Shown: positions 8,599-17,855 of the stretch, piece by piece
How the letters are laid out: every line of letters starts with the position of its first letter
Position numbering within the stretch: the first letter of the stretch is position 1
Assembly (NCBI GenBank): GCA_015689645.1
Contig: WVSM01000007.1
Coordinates: 168,630-232,629 of the forward strand
Length of the DNA stretch: 64,000 nucleotides
Source: Rhodobacterales bacterium HKCCE4037
GTDB lineage: Bacteria > Pseudomonadota > Alphaproteobacteria > Rhodobacterales > Rhodobacteraceae
Direction: 5' to 3'
Notes under the pieces: model-generated
What the model was told of the DNA's origin: nothing
Databases searched by the model: none
What the model saw: only the letters and a program-made list of their open reading frames with translations
Translations under genes and position numbers: made by a program

Positions 8599-9699
8599 TC
8601 AGAACCCGTAAACCGCGCGGGCATTGTCACGCAGGATCGCGCTTTTTTCTTCCGGCTTCAGGCCGATCCGGAAGGCGCGGTGCGGATCGTCGAAGTCCCA
8701 ATGGGGATAATCGGACGAGAACATGATCCTGTCGGCCCCAAGCCACCGGATCAGGTGTTTGAGGTCGGCATTCCTTGGCGGCTCTTCCACCGGCTGGGTT
8801 GTCAGCCAGACCTGACGGCGGACATAGTCCGAGGGCGCGCGCCTGACCGCCGGGATCTCGTCGCGCATCCGCGCCCATTCGCGGTCCATCCGCCACATCA
8901 GCGGCGCGGCCCAGGCAAACCCGCCTTCCACCAGAACCAGCTTGAGGTTGGGCAGACGCTCGAACACGCCTTCGAAGATCAGCGAGGTCATCGCGGACTG
9001 GATCGGATTGGCGACGGCGTAGTGCTCTTCCAGGTAGAACGACGCATTGCCGGCACCGGTATTTTCCCGCCAACCGTAGGGTGCAGTATGCATCGCAACC
9101 GGAAGACCGTGCTTGGCGGCGGCCTCGTAGATCGGCCAATAGCGGCGGCGGCCCGATGGCTCGATCCCACGCGGTACGAATGCCACCTGCACGAAGCGCG
9201 GATCGGTCGCGCGCGCCTCGATCTCGGCCACGGCGGCGGCGGTGTCCTCCTGCGGGATGACGATGGTTCCCCGCAGCCGCGGCTCCTGCGACAGCCAGCG
9301 GTCCACCTGCCAATCGTTCATCGCCGCGCAATAGGCGGCGGAGAAGTCGAGATCCATCAGCGACGGCCCGGGATTGAGGCAATGCAGGATGCCGACCTCG
9401 ATATTCAACGGGTCCAGATGCTGCGCGCGCATGAACTCAAGGTCCGAGGCGGGAGGGCCGCCCGTGGGCGGCCAAGCATCCTGCCGCATGCCGCCGCCCA
9501 TCCTCGGATAGGCCAGTGCACCGGTCATCGAATTGGGCGGCCGGATGCCGAACGCCCGGGCATGGTCCCGCCAGCGCGATGGTAAGTAATCGAGGATTTC
9601 GGTCGGTGTCCGGAACGAGGGGTGGATGTCGCAATCCACGACCTTCGTCGCGGTCTCGGCCGCCGTTTCGGGTCTCGGGTCGGTCAGCACGTCGCTCAT
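8599..9699 (-). CDS. Amidohydrolase-family metal-dependent hydrolase/decarboxylase (ACMSD-like), copy B
   Basis: 366 aa from the ATG at 9699, chosen over a GTG at 9705 because GGAG lies 8 bases upstream. The amidohydrolase-2 (ACMSD-like) hallmarks are visible: DCDIHPSF near the N-terminus (metal site), HTAPYG near residue 200, VLVEGGFAW (about 260) and the C-terminal SSDYPHWD metal/catalytic Asp motif. Relatives are TIM-barrel decarboxylases or hydrolases of aromatic or carboxylated compounds. It follows paralogue A directly (3 bp gap) and clearly shares its plan, suggesting duplication. Exact substrate unknown. Confidence 0.85.
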   Translation of the reverse strand: MSDVLTDPRPETAAETATKVVDCDIHPSFRTPTEILDYLPSRWRDHARAFGIRPPNSMTGALAYPRMGGGMRQDAWPPTGGPPASDLEFMRAQHLDPLNIEVGILHCLNPGPSLMDLDFSAAYCAAMNDWQVDRWLSQEPRLRGTIVIPQEDTAAAVAEIEARATDPRFVQVAFVPRGIEPSGRRRYWPIYEAAAKHGLPVAMHTAPYGWRENTGAGNASFYLEEHYAVANPIQSAMTSLIFEGVFERLPNLKLVLVEGGFAWAAPLMWRMDREWARMRDEIPAVRRAPSDYVRRQVWLTTQPVEEPPRNADLKHLIRWLGADRIMFSSDYPHWDFDDPHRAFRIGLKPEEKSAILRDNARAVYGF

Positions 9700-9701
9700 G
9701 G

Positions 9702-10790
9702 TCACAGCTCCAGCCGGGGATAGGTCGCGATCACGTTGTTTCGGGCCACGTCTGCGGCCCAGTCCTGTGGCAGCTCCTTCGGCCAGACTCCGAGATCTCC
9801 ACCGTGATCATGCGGGAAATCCGTCGCGAACAGCAGCTGATCCGAGCTGCCCGTACAGGCCATCAGCGCCGCCATCTCCTCGGGTCCGCCGGGGGGCGCA
9901 TCGAGCGGCGCGGTCGTCATGCGGATCTGGCGCTCGATGACTATCTCCGGGCTTTCCTTGAGCCAAGGCACTTCCAGCCGTATGCCGCGCCATTCCTTGC
10001 AGAGCCGCCAGATCGTGGCGAACAACCACGAAACGCCACTTTCGGCCATGACCACTTTCAGTTCCGGATGCCGGGTCAGAACGCCCTCTGACAGAAGGCT
10101 CGCCACCGAGTTGGCGGCGGCTTGCGACCAATGCACCATTTCCTCGGTCAGACTCGACGGCCACCCTGATTGGGTCGGTGCGTGGCGGAACACACTGCCG
10201 CCATGGACACACAACGAGAAGCCATTCTCGACTGCTGCGTCGTATATAGGCCAGAAGGTGCGCCGCCCGAGGGGTTCCTCCCCCATCCCCATCGCCAGCA
10301 CCTGCACGAACCGCTTGTCATCGCGATAGCGGCGGATCTCCTCCACTGCCGCTTCCGGGTGGCGAAACGGCACCAGAAGCGAGGCACGCAGGCGCGGGTC
10401 CCTGTCCAGCCATTCCGCGGCGATCCATCGGTTGGTCGCTTCGCACGCGGCCGCCTGAAGGTACGGGTCGTAAAAACCCTGCGCGCCGGACACGACGTTC
10501 AGGATCGCCCCCGACAGGTCCAGTGGATCGAGATGGGCCTTGGCCAGCGCCGAAACGTCCTTGTTGCCGCCCTCGCAATCAGGCCGGTTGAACGGCTGTG
10601 TGCCGACCGGATAGCCCACAAGCTCCATCCGGTCGATCGCGCGGTAAGGGAACATGTCCTGCCAGTAGTCGGAGAGGTAGGGCATGAGATCGGCGCGCAT
10701 CGGTAAACGCGGGTGCACGTCACAATCAACGGCCCCCAGCCCCGCGATGCGAAGGTCCTGTTTCGGCTGATCAATGGTCAGAGTAGACAT
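9702..10790 (-). CDS. Amidohydrolase-family metal-dependent hydrolase/decarboxylase (ACMSD-like), copy A
   Basis: 362 aa; GAGGAG precedes the ATG. Same plan as the next gene: VDCDVHPRL near the N-terminus, CVHGGSVFRH in the middle, VVMAESGVSWL and a C-terminal ATDFPHDHGG. The paired genes could encode a heteromer or two steps of one pathway. It is the first gene of the minus-strand operon A-B-Rieske-MFS and is divergent from the LysR gene, with two dyads between them. Confidence 0.85.
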   Translation of the reverse strand: MSTLTIDQPKQDLRIAGLGAVDCDVHPRLPMRADLMPYLSDYWQDMFPYRAIDRMELVGYPVGTQPFNRPDCEGGNKDVSALAKAHLDPLDLSGAILNVVSGAQGFYDPYLQAAACEATNRWIAAEWLDRDPRLRASLLVPFRHPEAAVEEIRRYRDDKRFVQVLAMGMGEEPLGRRTFWPIYDAAVENGFSLCVHGGSVFRHAPTQSGWPSSLTEEMVHWSQAAANSVASLLSEGVLTRHPELKVVMAESGVSWLFATIWRLCKEWRGIRLEVPWLKESPEIVIERQIRMTTAPLDAPPGGPEEMAALMACTGSSDQLLFATDFPHDHGGDLGVWPKELPQDWAADVARNNVIATYPRLEL

Positions 10791-10833
10791 GTCACTCCTC
10801 CTGACAGGCGTGCCGGGCGGAACCGGGCAGGTA

Positions 10834-10894
10834 TTTCGTGCAATCCGCGAAAGAATAGTGAAGTCTCGTTACTGATCCTTCGCGATTTGCGAAG
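10834..10894. promoter_or_regulatory. Two dyads between the LysR gene and the amidohydrolase operon (candidate operators)
   Basis: TTTCG-N9-CGAAA at 10834-10852 and CTTCGC-N5-GCGAAG at 10878-10894 lie in the 121-bp divergent region. Both have TTC...GAA half-sites, as expected for a LysR-type regulator that controls itself and the divergent operon. A related CTTTC-N9-GAAAG stands at 19229-19247 upstream of the AcnX operon. Confidence 0.45.
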
Positions 10895-10911
10895 GCAGGA
10901 AAGGAGCGGAG

Positions 10912-11808
10912 ATGCCGCAACTGATCGACATCGAGGCGTTTCTTGTGACCGCCCGGACGGGGAGTTTTTCGGCCGCCGCGCGTGACCTGAGTGTCGCCCC
11001 GTCGGTGATCACCAAGCGTGTCGGACGGCTGGAAGACGAAATCGGCTCGAAACTTTTCGTGCGCTCCACGCGCCGGCTGACCCTGACCGCCGAGGCGGAG
11101 CGGATGCGTCCGCGTCTGCAACTGCTTTTGGGCGAGCTGGATGAAGCGTTGAGCGGCGCGGCCCCTCCCGAACGCGGCATTCGCGGACATCTTCGGATCA
11201 AGTCGCCCACCACGGTCGGCACGCTGTTCGTCGGCCAGTCCATCGTTCGATTCCTGTCCGAGAACCCCGCGATCACAGCCGATCTTCAATTGGTCGACAA
11301 GTCGCTCAACCCGCTCGAAGAGGGGCTCGACATCGCACTTGGGGCGCTGCCGCAATCCTATGCGAGCGTGATCGAGACACCACTGTGCCCCTATCCGCGT
11401 GTGCTGGTCGCTTCGCCCGGCTACCTTGCGCGGAACGGAACGCCGACCACGCCCAATGAACTGGTCGAACATCGCTGCCTCGCCTTCCTGCCGGTCGGAC
11501 TGAGCTGGTCGTTCGAAAGCAACCGGGGGCCGATCGTGGTGGACCTGCACGCGACCTTCACGGTCAACGACAGCCGCGCGCTGGTCTCCGCGGCCTGCGA
11601 GGGCCTCGGCGTGACGTCGGTGCCGATCTTCCTTGTCCAGGATCAGCTCGGCAGCGGCGAACTGGTGCTCGTTCTTGAGGATTTCCCGATCTCGCCCTTC
11701 TGGTTCAAGGCCATGGTCCCGCGCAACAAGGCCCATCGCCCCGAGGTGGTCGCGATGCTGGAGCATTTGAAAGCGGAATTCGACGTGCCGCCGTGGGAAC
11801 GGGCCTGA
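10912..11808 (+). CDS. LysR-family transcriptional regulator
   Basis: 298 aa; AGGAGCGGAG upstream of the ATG. Residues 1-60 form the LysR winged helix-turn-helix (FLVTARTGSFSAAARDLSVA...SVITKRVGRLEDEIGSKLFVR), followed by the periplasmic-binding-like effector domain. The gene is divergent from the amidohydrolase/Rieske/MFS operon and convergent (7 bp) with the TauD gene that ends the AcnX/TRAP operon, so it is the only regulator inside this catabolic region and the likely regulator of one or both operons. Confidence 0.92.
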   Translation: MPQLIDIEAFLVTARTGSFSAAARDLSVAPSVITKRVGRLEDEIGSKLFVRSTRRLTLTAEAERMRPRLQLLLGELDEALSGAAPPERGIRGHLRIKSPTTVGTLFVGQSIVRFLSENPAITADLQLVDKSLNPLEEGLDIALGALPQSYASVIETPLCPYPRVLVASPGYLARNGTPTTPNELVEHRCLAFLPVGLSWSFESNRGPIVVDLHATFTVNDSRALVSAACEGLGVTSVPIFLVQDQLGSGELVLVLEDFPISPFWFKAMVPRNKAHRPEVVAMLEHLKAEFDVPPWERA

Positions 11809-11815
11809 CGTCATT

Positions 11816-12700
11816 TCAGCTGGCCATTTCAAGTTCCGGTGCGCGGTCATCGAGCGTCGTTGTCCGGCGTAGCTCCCGCGGTTCGTCCAGATCGTAGTGC
11901 CGTCCACGATGCAGCGTCTGGCGGTTGTCCCAGATCAGCGTATCGCCCACCTCCCATTCGTGGCGGTAGATGAATTGCGGCTGCGTCGCATGTTCCAGCA
12001 GATCCATCAGGATCATTCGGCCCTCTGGCACCGTCATCCCCTCGATTGAGCGGGCATGGACGCCGATGAACAGGTGCTTGCGTCCCGTTGCCGGGTTCTC
12101 TCGCACCACCGGCCAATGGGCCGGCGGTATCGCCGCGATCTGCTCCGTGGAATAGCTGTCGTCGCCAAGCAGGAACCGAGAATGCAGCGCGAAATGCTCG
12201 GCGATCTTGCCGTCCAGGAAGTCCTTCATCCGATCCGGCAAAGCGTCATAGGCGGCCCGCAGATCGGTGTATTCCGTCTCGCCGCCCCAGGACGGGTTCC
12301 GCACCGAATGCAGCATCGAGTATTTCGCCGCCGGTTTCTGGAAGGAACTGTCGGAATGCCAAAGCTGGTTGGCGATGTTGTTGAGGATGCGCTTGTCCGT
12401 GCGTGCCGCGACCTGGCCGTCCTTCGACAGGTTCGAGATATCACCCACTTCGTCGTATTTCTGCGGCGTGCTGCCCTTGGCGATGACTTTCTTGAAGCCT
12501 TGGTCCAGCGGCCCGAATTGCCGCGTCCAGGTCAGTTGCTGGTCCACATCCATCGGCTGGTTGCGGATCAGGACAAGGGCGTTTTCATCCATCAGCCGGT
12601 CGATCTCGGCGATCTGCGCCGGGGTCAGCGGCGTGAGCACGTCGAGCCCGCCGGTGATTTCCACGCCGAACGCGCCGTTCAGGGGTCTGGTCTCAAACAT
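11816..12700 (-). CDS. TauD/TfdA-family Fe(II)/2-oxoglutarate-dependent dioxygenase
   Basis: 294 aa from the ATG at 12700 (AAGGAG six bases upstream; an in-frame ATG at 12706 abuts the ribosome site). The iron-binding HxD is His115-Ser-Asp117 in QLWHSDSSF; the distal His and the 2-oxoglutarate-binding Arg lie in DNRQTLHRGRHYD near residue 265. Such enzymes hydroxylate substrates such as taurine, chlorophenoxyacetates or carboxylic acids, using 2-oxoglutarate and oxygen. It is the last gene of the AcnX-TRAP-FAD oxidoreductase operon and probably acts on the imported compound; substrate unknown. Confidence 0.9.
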   Translation of the reverse strand: MFETRPLNGAFGVEITGGLDVLTPLTPAQIAEIDRLMDENALVLIRNQPMDVDQQLTWTRQFGPLDQGFKKVIAKGSTPQKYDEVGDISNLSKDGQVAARTDKRILNNIANQLWHSDSSFQKPAAKYSMLHSVRNPSWGGETEYTDLRAAYDALPDRMKDFLDGKIAEHFALHSRFLLGDDSYSTEQIAAIPPAHWPVVRENPATGRKHLFIGVHARSIEGMTVPEGRMILMDLLEHATQPQFIYRHEWEVGDTLIWDNRQTLHRGRHYDLDEPRELRRTTTLDDRAPELEMAS

Positions 12701-12711
12701 CGTCATCTCCT

Positions 12712-14031
12712 TCAGTCAGGGGCCACGCCATCCGTGCGGTTGAGGTTGTCGGACACACGGTCCTGCAAGCTGCTTATGTCGATCTGATGGACCGATCCGG
12801 AGCCAGCCAGGTCGAGCGCATTGGCCGCCGCCATACCCTGCGCCATGCAGGGGCCCATCACGCGGACCGAGCTGAGCGCCGCCGGATCGCCGTCGATACA
12901 ACGCCCCACGGCCACGAGATTGTCGGCCTCTGGCGAGATCATCGACGAGAACGGGATATAGTGGGTGTGGTCTTCATCGAAGACGTCCCACACGAAGCCT
13001 TCCGGCGCGTTGTGCAACTCGATCGGCCAGGCCGTCCGCCCGATGGCGTCATCGAACTTCTTCTCGCTGACAACTTCGTCGACCACCAGGTGATGCTTGG
13101 CCTTGATCCACCGGGTTTGCCGGATACCGGGGAAGCCATAGGAGCGCACCTTGATGTTGCCGAACGCCTCCGGCCATTGCTCGCGCAACAGCTTGATGCC
13201 GCGATCGACCTGTTCCTTGCCGATATGCGATGTCCGCGATGCCTCGATCGGGTCGAGCGGCGTTTCGACATGGGTCATGTTCATCACCGCCACTTCCTTG
13301 CCGGGGAAGTAGAACATCAGCCCGTTCTTGCGGATCAGACCATAATCTTCAGCCTTTTCGGCGATCCGTTCCGAGAGTTCCTCGCGCTGCGGCAACTCGA
13401 CGTTGATGTCGATGCCCTCGACCACGGCCTGCTGGCTGCCATAAACCTTCTCATCCGGTTCGCGACATTCAAAACCCGCAAGATAGGTCAGCGCCGCGTC
13501 GCCGGAGCAATCGGCAAAGCCCTCGGCCCGGATCGTCACGTCGCCGTAGCGGGTTACCAGCTTGACCGACTTGATACGGCGTCCGTCGGTTTCGGCTTCG
13601 CGCAGGATAGCCCCGGTCACCGGGATCACGCCTGCGGTGTCGAGCGAGGTTTCTACCCAACGGCTGAGTGCGATCTCGTTGTAATGCACGACAGTCGTTG
13701 TCGGCCCGTGACGGTAATAGCTGGCATCGTTCCGATCGAGATAGTCGAGCATGTCGTCGACGATCCCGAAGGTGAACCGGTGACCATGGGTCCCGTTCCG
13801 GTAAAGGCCGCAGAACGTGCCGATAATCGAATTCACGGCTTGGCCGCCAAGCGTCGGCAGCCCGTCGACAATGGCCACCGTCTTTCCGAGCCGGGCGGCC
13901 TCCAGTGCAGTGGTCGTGCCCGAGATGCCGGCACCGATGACGCAAAGATCGACATCGAGTTCACGGTGAAGCACCTCGCCCGAATGGCGCACGATGGTGG
14001 TCGCAGGGTTGATCGGCCGTCCGTGGGACAT
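12712..14031 (-). CDS. FAD-dependent oxidoreductase
   Basis: 439 aa; GGAGAA upstream. A Rossmann FAD-binding motif GAGISGTTTALEAARLGK begins near residue 33, with IVDGLPTLGGQAVNSI following, and the C-terminal VAVGRCIDGDPAALSSVRVMGPCMAQG is typical of the FAD_oxidored family. These proteins are soluble flavoenzymes, often found in operons for sugar-acid or organic-acid use. It lies 11 bp before the TauD gene and 11 bp after the TRAP permease gene, so it is part of the same transcript. Reaction unknown; it may oxidise a hydroxy-acid intermediate. Confidence 0.85.
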   Translation of the reverse strand: MSHGRPINPATTIVRHSGEVLHRELDVDLCVIGAGISGTTTALEAARLGKTVAIVDGLPTLGGQAVNSIIGTFCGLYRNGTHGHRFTFGIVDDMLDYLDRNDASYYRHGPTTTVVHYNEIALSRWVETSLDTAGVIPVTGAILREAETDGRRIKSVKLVTRYGDVTIRAEGFADCSGDAALTYLAGFECREPDEKVYGSQQAVVEGIDINVELPQREELSERIAEKAEDYGLIRKNGLMFYFPGKEVAVMNMTHVETPLDPIEASRTSHIGKEQVDRGIKLLREQWPEAFGNIKVRSYGFPGIRQTRWIKAKHHLVVDEVVSEKKFDDAIGRTAWPIELHNAPEGFVWDVFDEDHTHYIPFSSMISPEADNLVAVGRCIDGDPAALSSVRVMGPCMAQGMAAANALDLAGSGSVHQIDISSLQDRVSDNLNRTDGVAPD

Positions 14032-14042
14032 GCAGTATTCTC

Positions 14043-16055
14043 CTATTTCGTAATTGGGCTTGCAGCCGCGACTTCCGCCTCGGACGTGTCGTCCGCATCA
14101 GGCTCGTCGGATTGCGATTGGGGGAAAATGGACGCCGGGATGGCGATCACCAGAAGGGCCAGGACCAGGCCGCCGACGGTGCTCGTCCATTCGGGAAAGC
14201 CGATCAGAAGACCGCAACCGAACAGGATCGGGCGCGCCCACATCCTGAGCTTGCCGCGATACCACAGCTGCCCTTCGGAGGCCGCCGCGATGATGATGAT
14301 CGCAAGCACGTTGAGCAGCGTCCAGATGACGGTCAGGTAGAATGGCCCCTGGAGGATCAGGGCGGGCTCGAAGAGGAAGAAGATCGGCACGAAGTAGAGC
14401 ACGATACCCAGCCGGGCGGCGTGGACACTTGTGTAGATCGGGTCCGACCCGCTGATCCTCGACGCGAGGAACGCGGCCAGTGCCACAGGCGGCGTGATCG
14501 CGGCAAGCGAGGCGTAATAGGCAATGAAGAGGTGGATCGCGACGGTATTCAGGCCGGCGATCTGCTCCAGGGCCGGGGCCAATGTCAGGGCCAGCATCAG
14601 GTAGGCCGCCACGATCATCCCCAACATCCCGAAGATGATGCAGACGGCAATCCCGATCAGCAGCACCGGCACAACCGCGTCGCCGCCCATCCGCACCAGG
14701 CTGGCCGCGATGACGGGCGCAACGCCGGTCGCCATCAGCCCGCCGAGAATGAAACTGGTCGGCAACAGAAGGCCCATCGTCTGGCTGAGGAGCTTCGAGA
14801 TCTGGTAGAACATCTCGGGGATCGCCGAGAGCTTCAGACGCAACTTCGGGCTGAAGAAGGTCAGCGCCAGCAGAAGCGCCGAGGCATAGAACGGTGTCAG
14901 CCTTTCCCACCGCATGACCACGAGGCCCCAGACCAGGAAAGCGAGGACCACGATGAATGGCCACCCTTCCTTGATAGTTTCGCGCACCGACGGAAGCTCG
15001 GACTTCTTCATGCCCTTCAGGTCGTTGCGCGCGGCGAAGCCGTCGACGTGGCAATAAAGGCCGAAGTAATACAGAACCGACGGGATAAGCGCAGCGAGAA
15101 CGATGACGCGGTATTCGGTGTTGGTGAAGTCGGCCATGATGAAGGCCACGGCGCCCATGACCGGAGGCATCAGCATGCCGCCGGTCGAGGCACAGGCCTC
15201 GAGCGCACCGGCATAGTGCTTCGGGAAGCCCGCCTTCTTCATCGCCGGGATCGTGACCGAGCCGGTCGAGACCACGTTCCCGAAGATCGAGCCTGACAGC
15301 GATCCGAAGAAGCCCGAGGCCAGCACCGAGACCTTGGCCGCACCGCCACGGGACGTGCCCATCAGTGACAGCGCCAGCTTGAGGAAGAAATCCGCCGCCC
15401 CGGTGGAGACCATGAGAGCCGCGAGGATGAGAAAGCCGATGATCGTCTCGGCCACGACCCGTGTGACGACGCCAAGCATGGCATCCCCGGAGAAGATGTT
15501 GAAAGCGATCGTGCGGCCAAGCGTCGTGGGCGGCCCCCAGAGGATACCGGGCATGTAGAAGGCGAAGACGGGGTAAAGCCCGAGAAACAGCACGATGGAG
15601 AGGAAGATGTTCCCCCCTGCCCTGCGCGCGGCCTCAAGCACCAGAATGAAGATCCCGCTGGCCACCCACAGCTGCCAAGGCTCGTTGACCGGCACCCATG
15701 TGCCGAAGACCAGATCGCGGGAATTCCACGCCATGGTGAGCATCAGTGCAAGCGTGGCAAGCGCCGGGGCGTAGCTGGCCCAGGTGACCCCGTTTTCGGT
15801 GCGCCATGCCGGCAGCAGCAGGAACACGACGGGCAGGAAGGCCGCCATCAGCAGGAAGTAATACGTGATGTCGAGCATCGGGACGAGCGAGAAGATGTAG
15901 CACACCGACAGGCAGACACCCGCCGCCGACGCGCCCAGGACTGCCATGCGCATCGCGAGCGGCATCGAGGCGAAACGGCTGCGGTCATGTTCCTGGTAAG
16001 CGTCAGGCACGGCATCGCTTACGGCCGGGTCCTGGCCATCGTGGGTCATGGTCAT
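14043..16055 (-). CDS. TRAP transporter fused permease subunit (DctQ-DctM, TAXI type)
   Basis: 670 aa, almost entirely hydrophobic with about 16-18 membrane segments. The N-terminal quarter corresponds to the small TRAP membrane subunit and the rest to the large one (conserved stretches such as LMPPVMGAVAFIMADF and ITPPVALAAFLASRISG). Fused permeases of this kind work with TAXI-type binding proteins; one is encoded just upstream. The start at 16055 is chosen because GAGGGA lies upstream; the frame continues to a TTG at 16082. Function: sodium-dependent uptake of a carboxylate or related anion. Confidence 0.92.
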   Translation of the reverse strand: MTMTHDGQDPAVSDAVPDAYQEHDRSRFASMPLAMRMAVLGASAAGVCLSVCYIFSLVPMLDITYYFLLMAAFLPVVFLLLPAWRTENGVTWASYAPALATLALMLTMAWNSRDLVFGTWVPVNEPWQLWVASGIFILVLEAARRAGGNIFLSIVLFLGLYPVFAFYMPGILWGPPTTLGRTIAFNIFSGDAMLGVVTRVVAETIIGFLILAALMVSTGAADFFLKLALSLMGTSRGGAAKVSVLASGFFGSLSGSIFGNVVSTGSVTIPAMKKAGFPKHYAGALEACASTGGMLMPPVMGAVAFIMADFTNTEYRVIVLAALIPSVLYYFGLYCHVDGFAARNDLKGMKKSELPSVRETIKEGWPFIVVLAFLVWGLVVMRWERLTPFYASALLLALTFFSPKLRLKLSAIPEMFYQISKLLSQTMGLLLPTSFILGGLMATGVAPVIAASLVRMGGDAVVPVLLIGIAVCIIFGMLGMIVAAYLMLALTLAPALEQIAGLNTVAIHLFIAYYASLAAITPPVALAAFLASRISGSDPIYTSVHAARLGIVLYFVPIFFLFEPALILQGPFYLTVIWTLLNVLAIIIIAAASEGQLWYRGKLRMWARPILFGCGLLIGFPEWTSTVGGLVLALLVIAIPASIFPQSQSDEPDADDTSEAEVAAASPITK

Positions 16056-16103
16056 GACATCCCTCTTGGGTTCGCGCGTCAAAGATTGATGGTCTTGATG
16101 GGG

Positions 16104-16132
16104 GCCGGGCGATACCTGCGATACCGCCCGGC
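16104..16132 (-). terminator. Intercistronic hairpin between TRAP binding protein and permease
   Basis: 8-bp perfect stem (GCCGGGCG / CGCCCGGC) with a 13-nt loop in the 90-bp gap after the binding-protein gene. No T-tract. Such hairpins often protect the 3' end of the highly expressed binding-protein message. Confidence 0.5.
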
Positions 16133-16145
16133 TTCAGGGTTCACG

Positions 16146-17351
16146 TCACTCGTCGATCGCGAGAACCAGCTCACCATAGGTCATGTCGCCAACGGCCGCG
16201 GTGCGGTTCGCATCCCAGAGCGCGCGGAACTCCTCGCTTTCCGGGCCGATGTCGAGCCCTTGCTCCCGCGCCTGAGCAAGCGTTTCCTGCCAAAGCGCCA
16301 CGCGATCGGTGGCAAGCTGCACCAGCGTGTCATTGCGCGCCTGATATTCTTCGTTCCAGACACCGATCTCGTCGAGGTAACGGATCGCGCCGTCATGGAT
16401 CGGCTGCAGATGACCGGCCTCGAGGAAACGCACCATGCTGTCGACGCTCATCATCGGGGCGTGAACAAAATCGTCGGCAAAGTCCTCGTAGTGCTCGTCG
16501 AGCCACCGCGCCAGCTGATAGACGAACTCCGGATCCTCTTCCGCCCGCACGTGGTTTGCCTGGAACGCGTGATCCACGTTCAACCCAAGCGCCGACTCGG
16601 TGCCAGAGACGGTCGTCAGGGGTGTGTATCCGGGCATCAGCGCGCGGTAGCGGGCATAGGCCTCGGGGTCTTCGTCGCGTGTCGGCAGCGGCAGCCAGCG
16701 GATGCCGTTGGGATTGGCCTCCGCCTCGTAGGAGGTGCCGGAAATCGGGCCAGTAAAGGCCACGTCAGCGCGCCCCTCGACCACAACGCTGGTATTGGGC
16801 CCGTACCCGCCGACCTCGACGACCTGGACATCGTCCTGTGTCAGCCCGTTGTAGGCCAGAAGCGCATCGATGCCGGTCACAAGGAAGGCCGAGGACGCAG
16901 CGACCGCAACCCGTGTATCGGGCCCGATATCCGTAAACGACTCGATGTCGCTGTCGCCGCGGACCATGTAGCTCCACGGCGTGACGAGGTTCATCACCGC
17001 CACGCGCGTGTCATAGGGCCCGCCCTGCTCGTTGAGGAAGCCCGAGACGGCATCCATCTGGTCGAAGTAGTCCGACGCCTGAAGCATGGCGATGCGACCT
17101 TCGCCGGTGGCCAGCCATTCGGCGCGGGCAAAGCCGTTCGGCGCCGGAAGCACGCGCGACCGGCTGCTGGTCTGTGCGCTGAACTCGGACGTCCACGCGA
17201 CGCCGAGCGAGTGGTTCGCGGTTCCGACCACAGGTGTGACGACGGTGAAGAAGTCGGGCCATTCATAATCCTGTGCCTTCGCAGCGCCCGAGGCGGACAG
17301 GCCAAGTGCTAATGCTGCGCCGATCGTGAAATTCCAACGGGTCTTGGTCAT
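16146..17351 (-). CDS. TAXI-family TRAP transporter solute-binding protein
   Basis: 401 aa with a Sec signal peptide ending in GAAKAQ (cleavage near residue 26). The mature part has the TAXI pattern: VVTPVVGTANHSLGVAWTSE near the start, VRGDSDIESFTDI in the middle and the C-terminal domain with FLEAGHLQPIHDGAIRYLDE. TAXI proteins bind carboxylates such as glutamate or 2-oxoglutarate and feed a fused TRAP permease, here the next gene. It is encoded between the AcnX genes and the permease, which ties the imported ligand to the AcnX reaction. Confidence 0.88.
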   Translation of the reverse strand: MTKTRWNFTIGAALALGLSASGAAKAQDYEWPDFFTVVTPVVGTANHSLGVAWTSEFSAQTSSRSRVLPAPNGFARAEWLATGEGRIAMLQASDYFDQMDAVSGFLNEQGGPYDTRVAVMNLVTPWSYMVRGDSDIESFTDIGPDTRVAVAASSAFLVTGIDALLAYNGLTQDDVQVVEVGGYGPNTSVVVEGRADVAFTGPISGTSYEAEANPNGIRWLPLPTRDEDPEAYARYRALMPGYTPLTTVSGTESALGLNVDHAFQANHVRAEEDPEFVYQLARWLDEHYEDFADDFVHAPMMSVDSMVRFLEAGHLQPIHDGAIRYLDEIGVWNEEYQARNDTLVQLATDRVALWQETLAQAREQGLDIGPESEEFRALWDANRTAAVGDMTYGELVLAIDE

Positions 17352-17417
17352 GTTGGTCGTTCCTCCCTGGATACGTTTCGTGGTCTTTCCCGCGGCACTC
17401 CTCCTGCCACGGGTCGT

Positions 17418-17855
17418 TCAGGTTTCGTGTTTCGTTATGGTCACGATCCCCTCATCGGCATCGACCTCCACGAGGTCGCCGGTCTCGATCATCTCGAACG
17501 GGTCGCCGTCGAGATCCGTGATGGCGGGCACACGCGTGACAACCGCGCCGAGCGCCATCTTTGTCGTCATACGGGTGAAGATCATGGCGGCCGGCGCGGT
17601 GCCGTTCAGCCGGCACATGTGGAAATAGGCGGACCAGCCGGACGACCCCTTCGCACCGGGAAACACCAGCACCTTGCCGGCGAAAGACTGCCCCCGCAGC
17701 TCGTGCCGCAGCTCGATCACAGAGCCTTCGCGTTCGTTGATGCCACCCCAGCCCGATATCGTCTGACGGGTCACGAGGGCTTCGGCGCGGGCCTTGCCCG
17801 GAACGACACCCCGTCCGCGCATCACGATCTTTGATGTCGACTGTCCGTCCGGCAT
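17418..17855 (-). CDS. AcnX-family small subunit (DUF126)
   Basis: 145 aa from the ATG at 17855, which overlaps the stop of the large-subunit gene (TGATG). The sequence has the swivelling-domain features of the aconitase-X small subunit: GRGVVPGKARAEALVT near the start, the ISGWGGIN loop, and VLVFPGAKGSSGWSAYFHMCRLNGTAPAAMIF in the middle. In archaea the homologous pair is phosphomevalonate dehydratase; in bacteria, type II AcnX pairs have been shown to dehydrate cis-3-hydroxy-L-proline. It must work with the next gene upstream. Confidence 0.9.
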   Translation of the reverse strand: MPDGQSTSKIVMRGRGVVPGKARAEALVTRQTISGWGGINEREGSVIELRHELRGQSFAGKVLVFPGAKGSSGWSAYFHMCRLNGTAPAAMIFTRMTTKMALGAVVTRVPAITDLDGDPFEMIETGDLVEVDADEGIVTITKHET

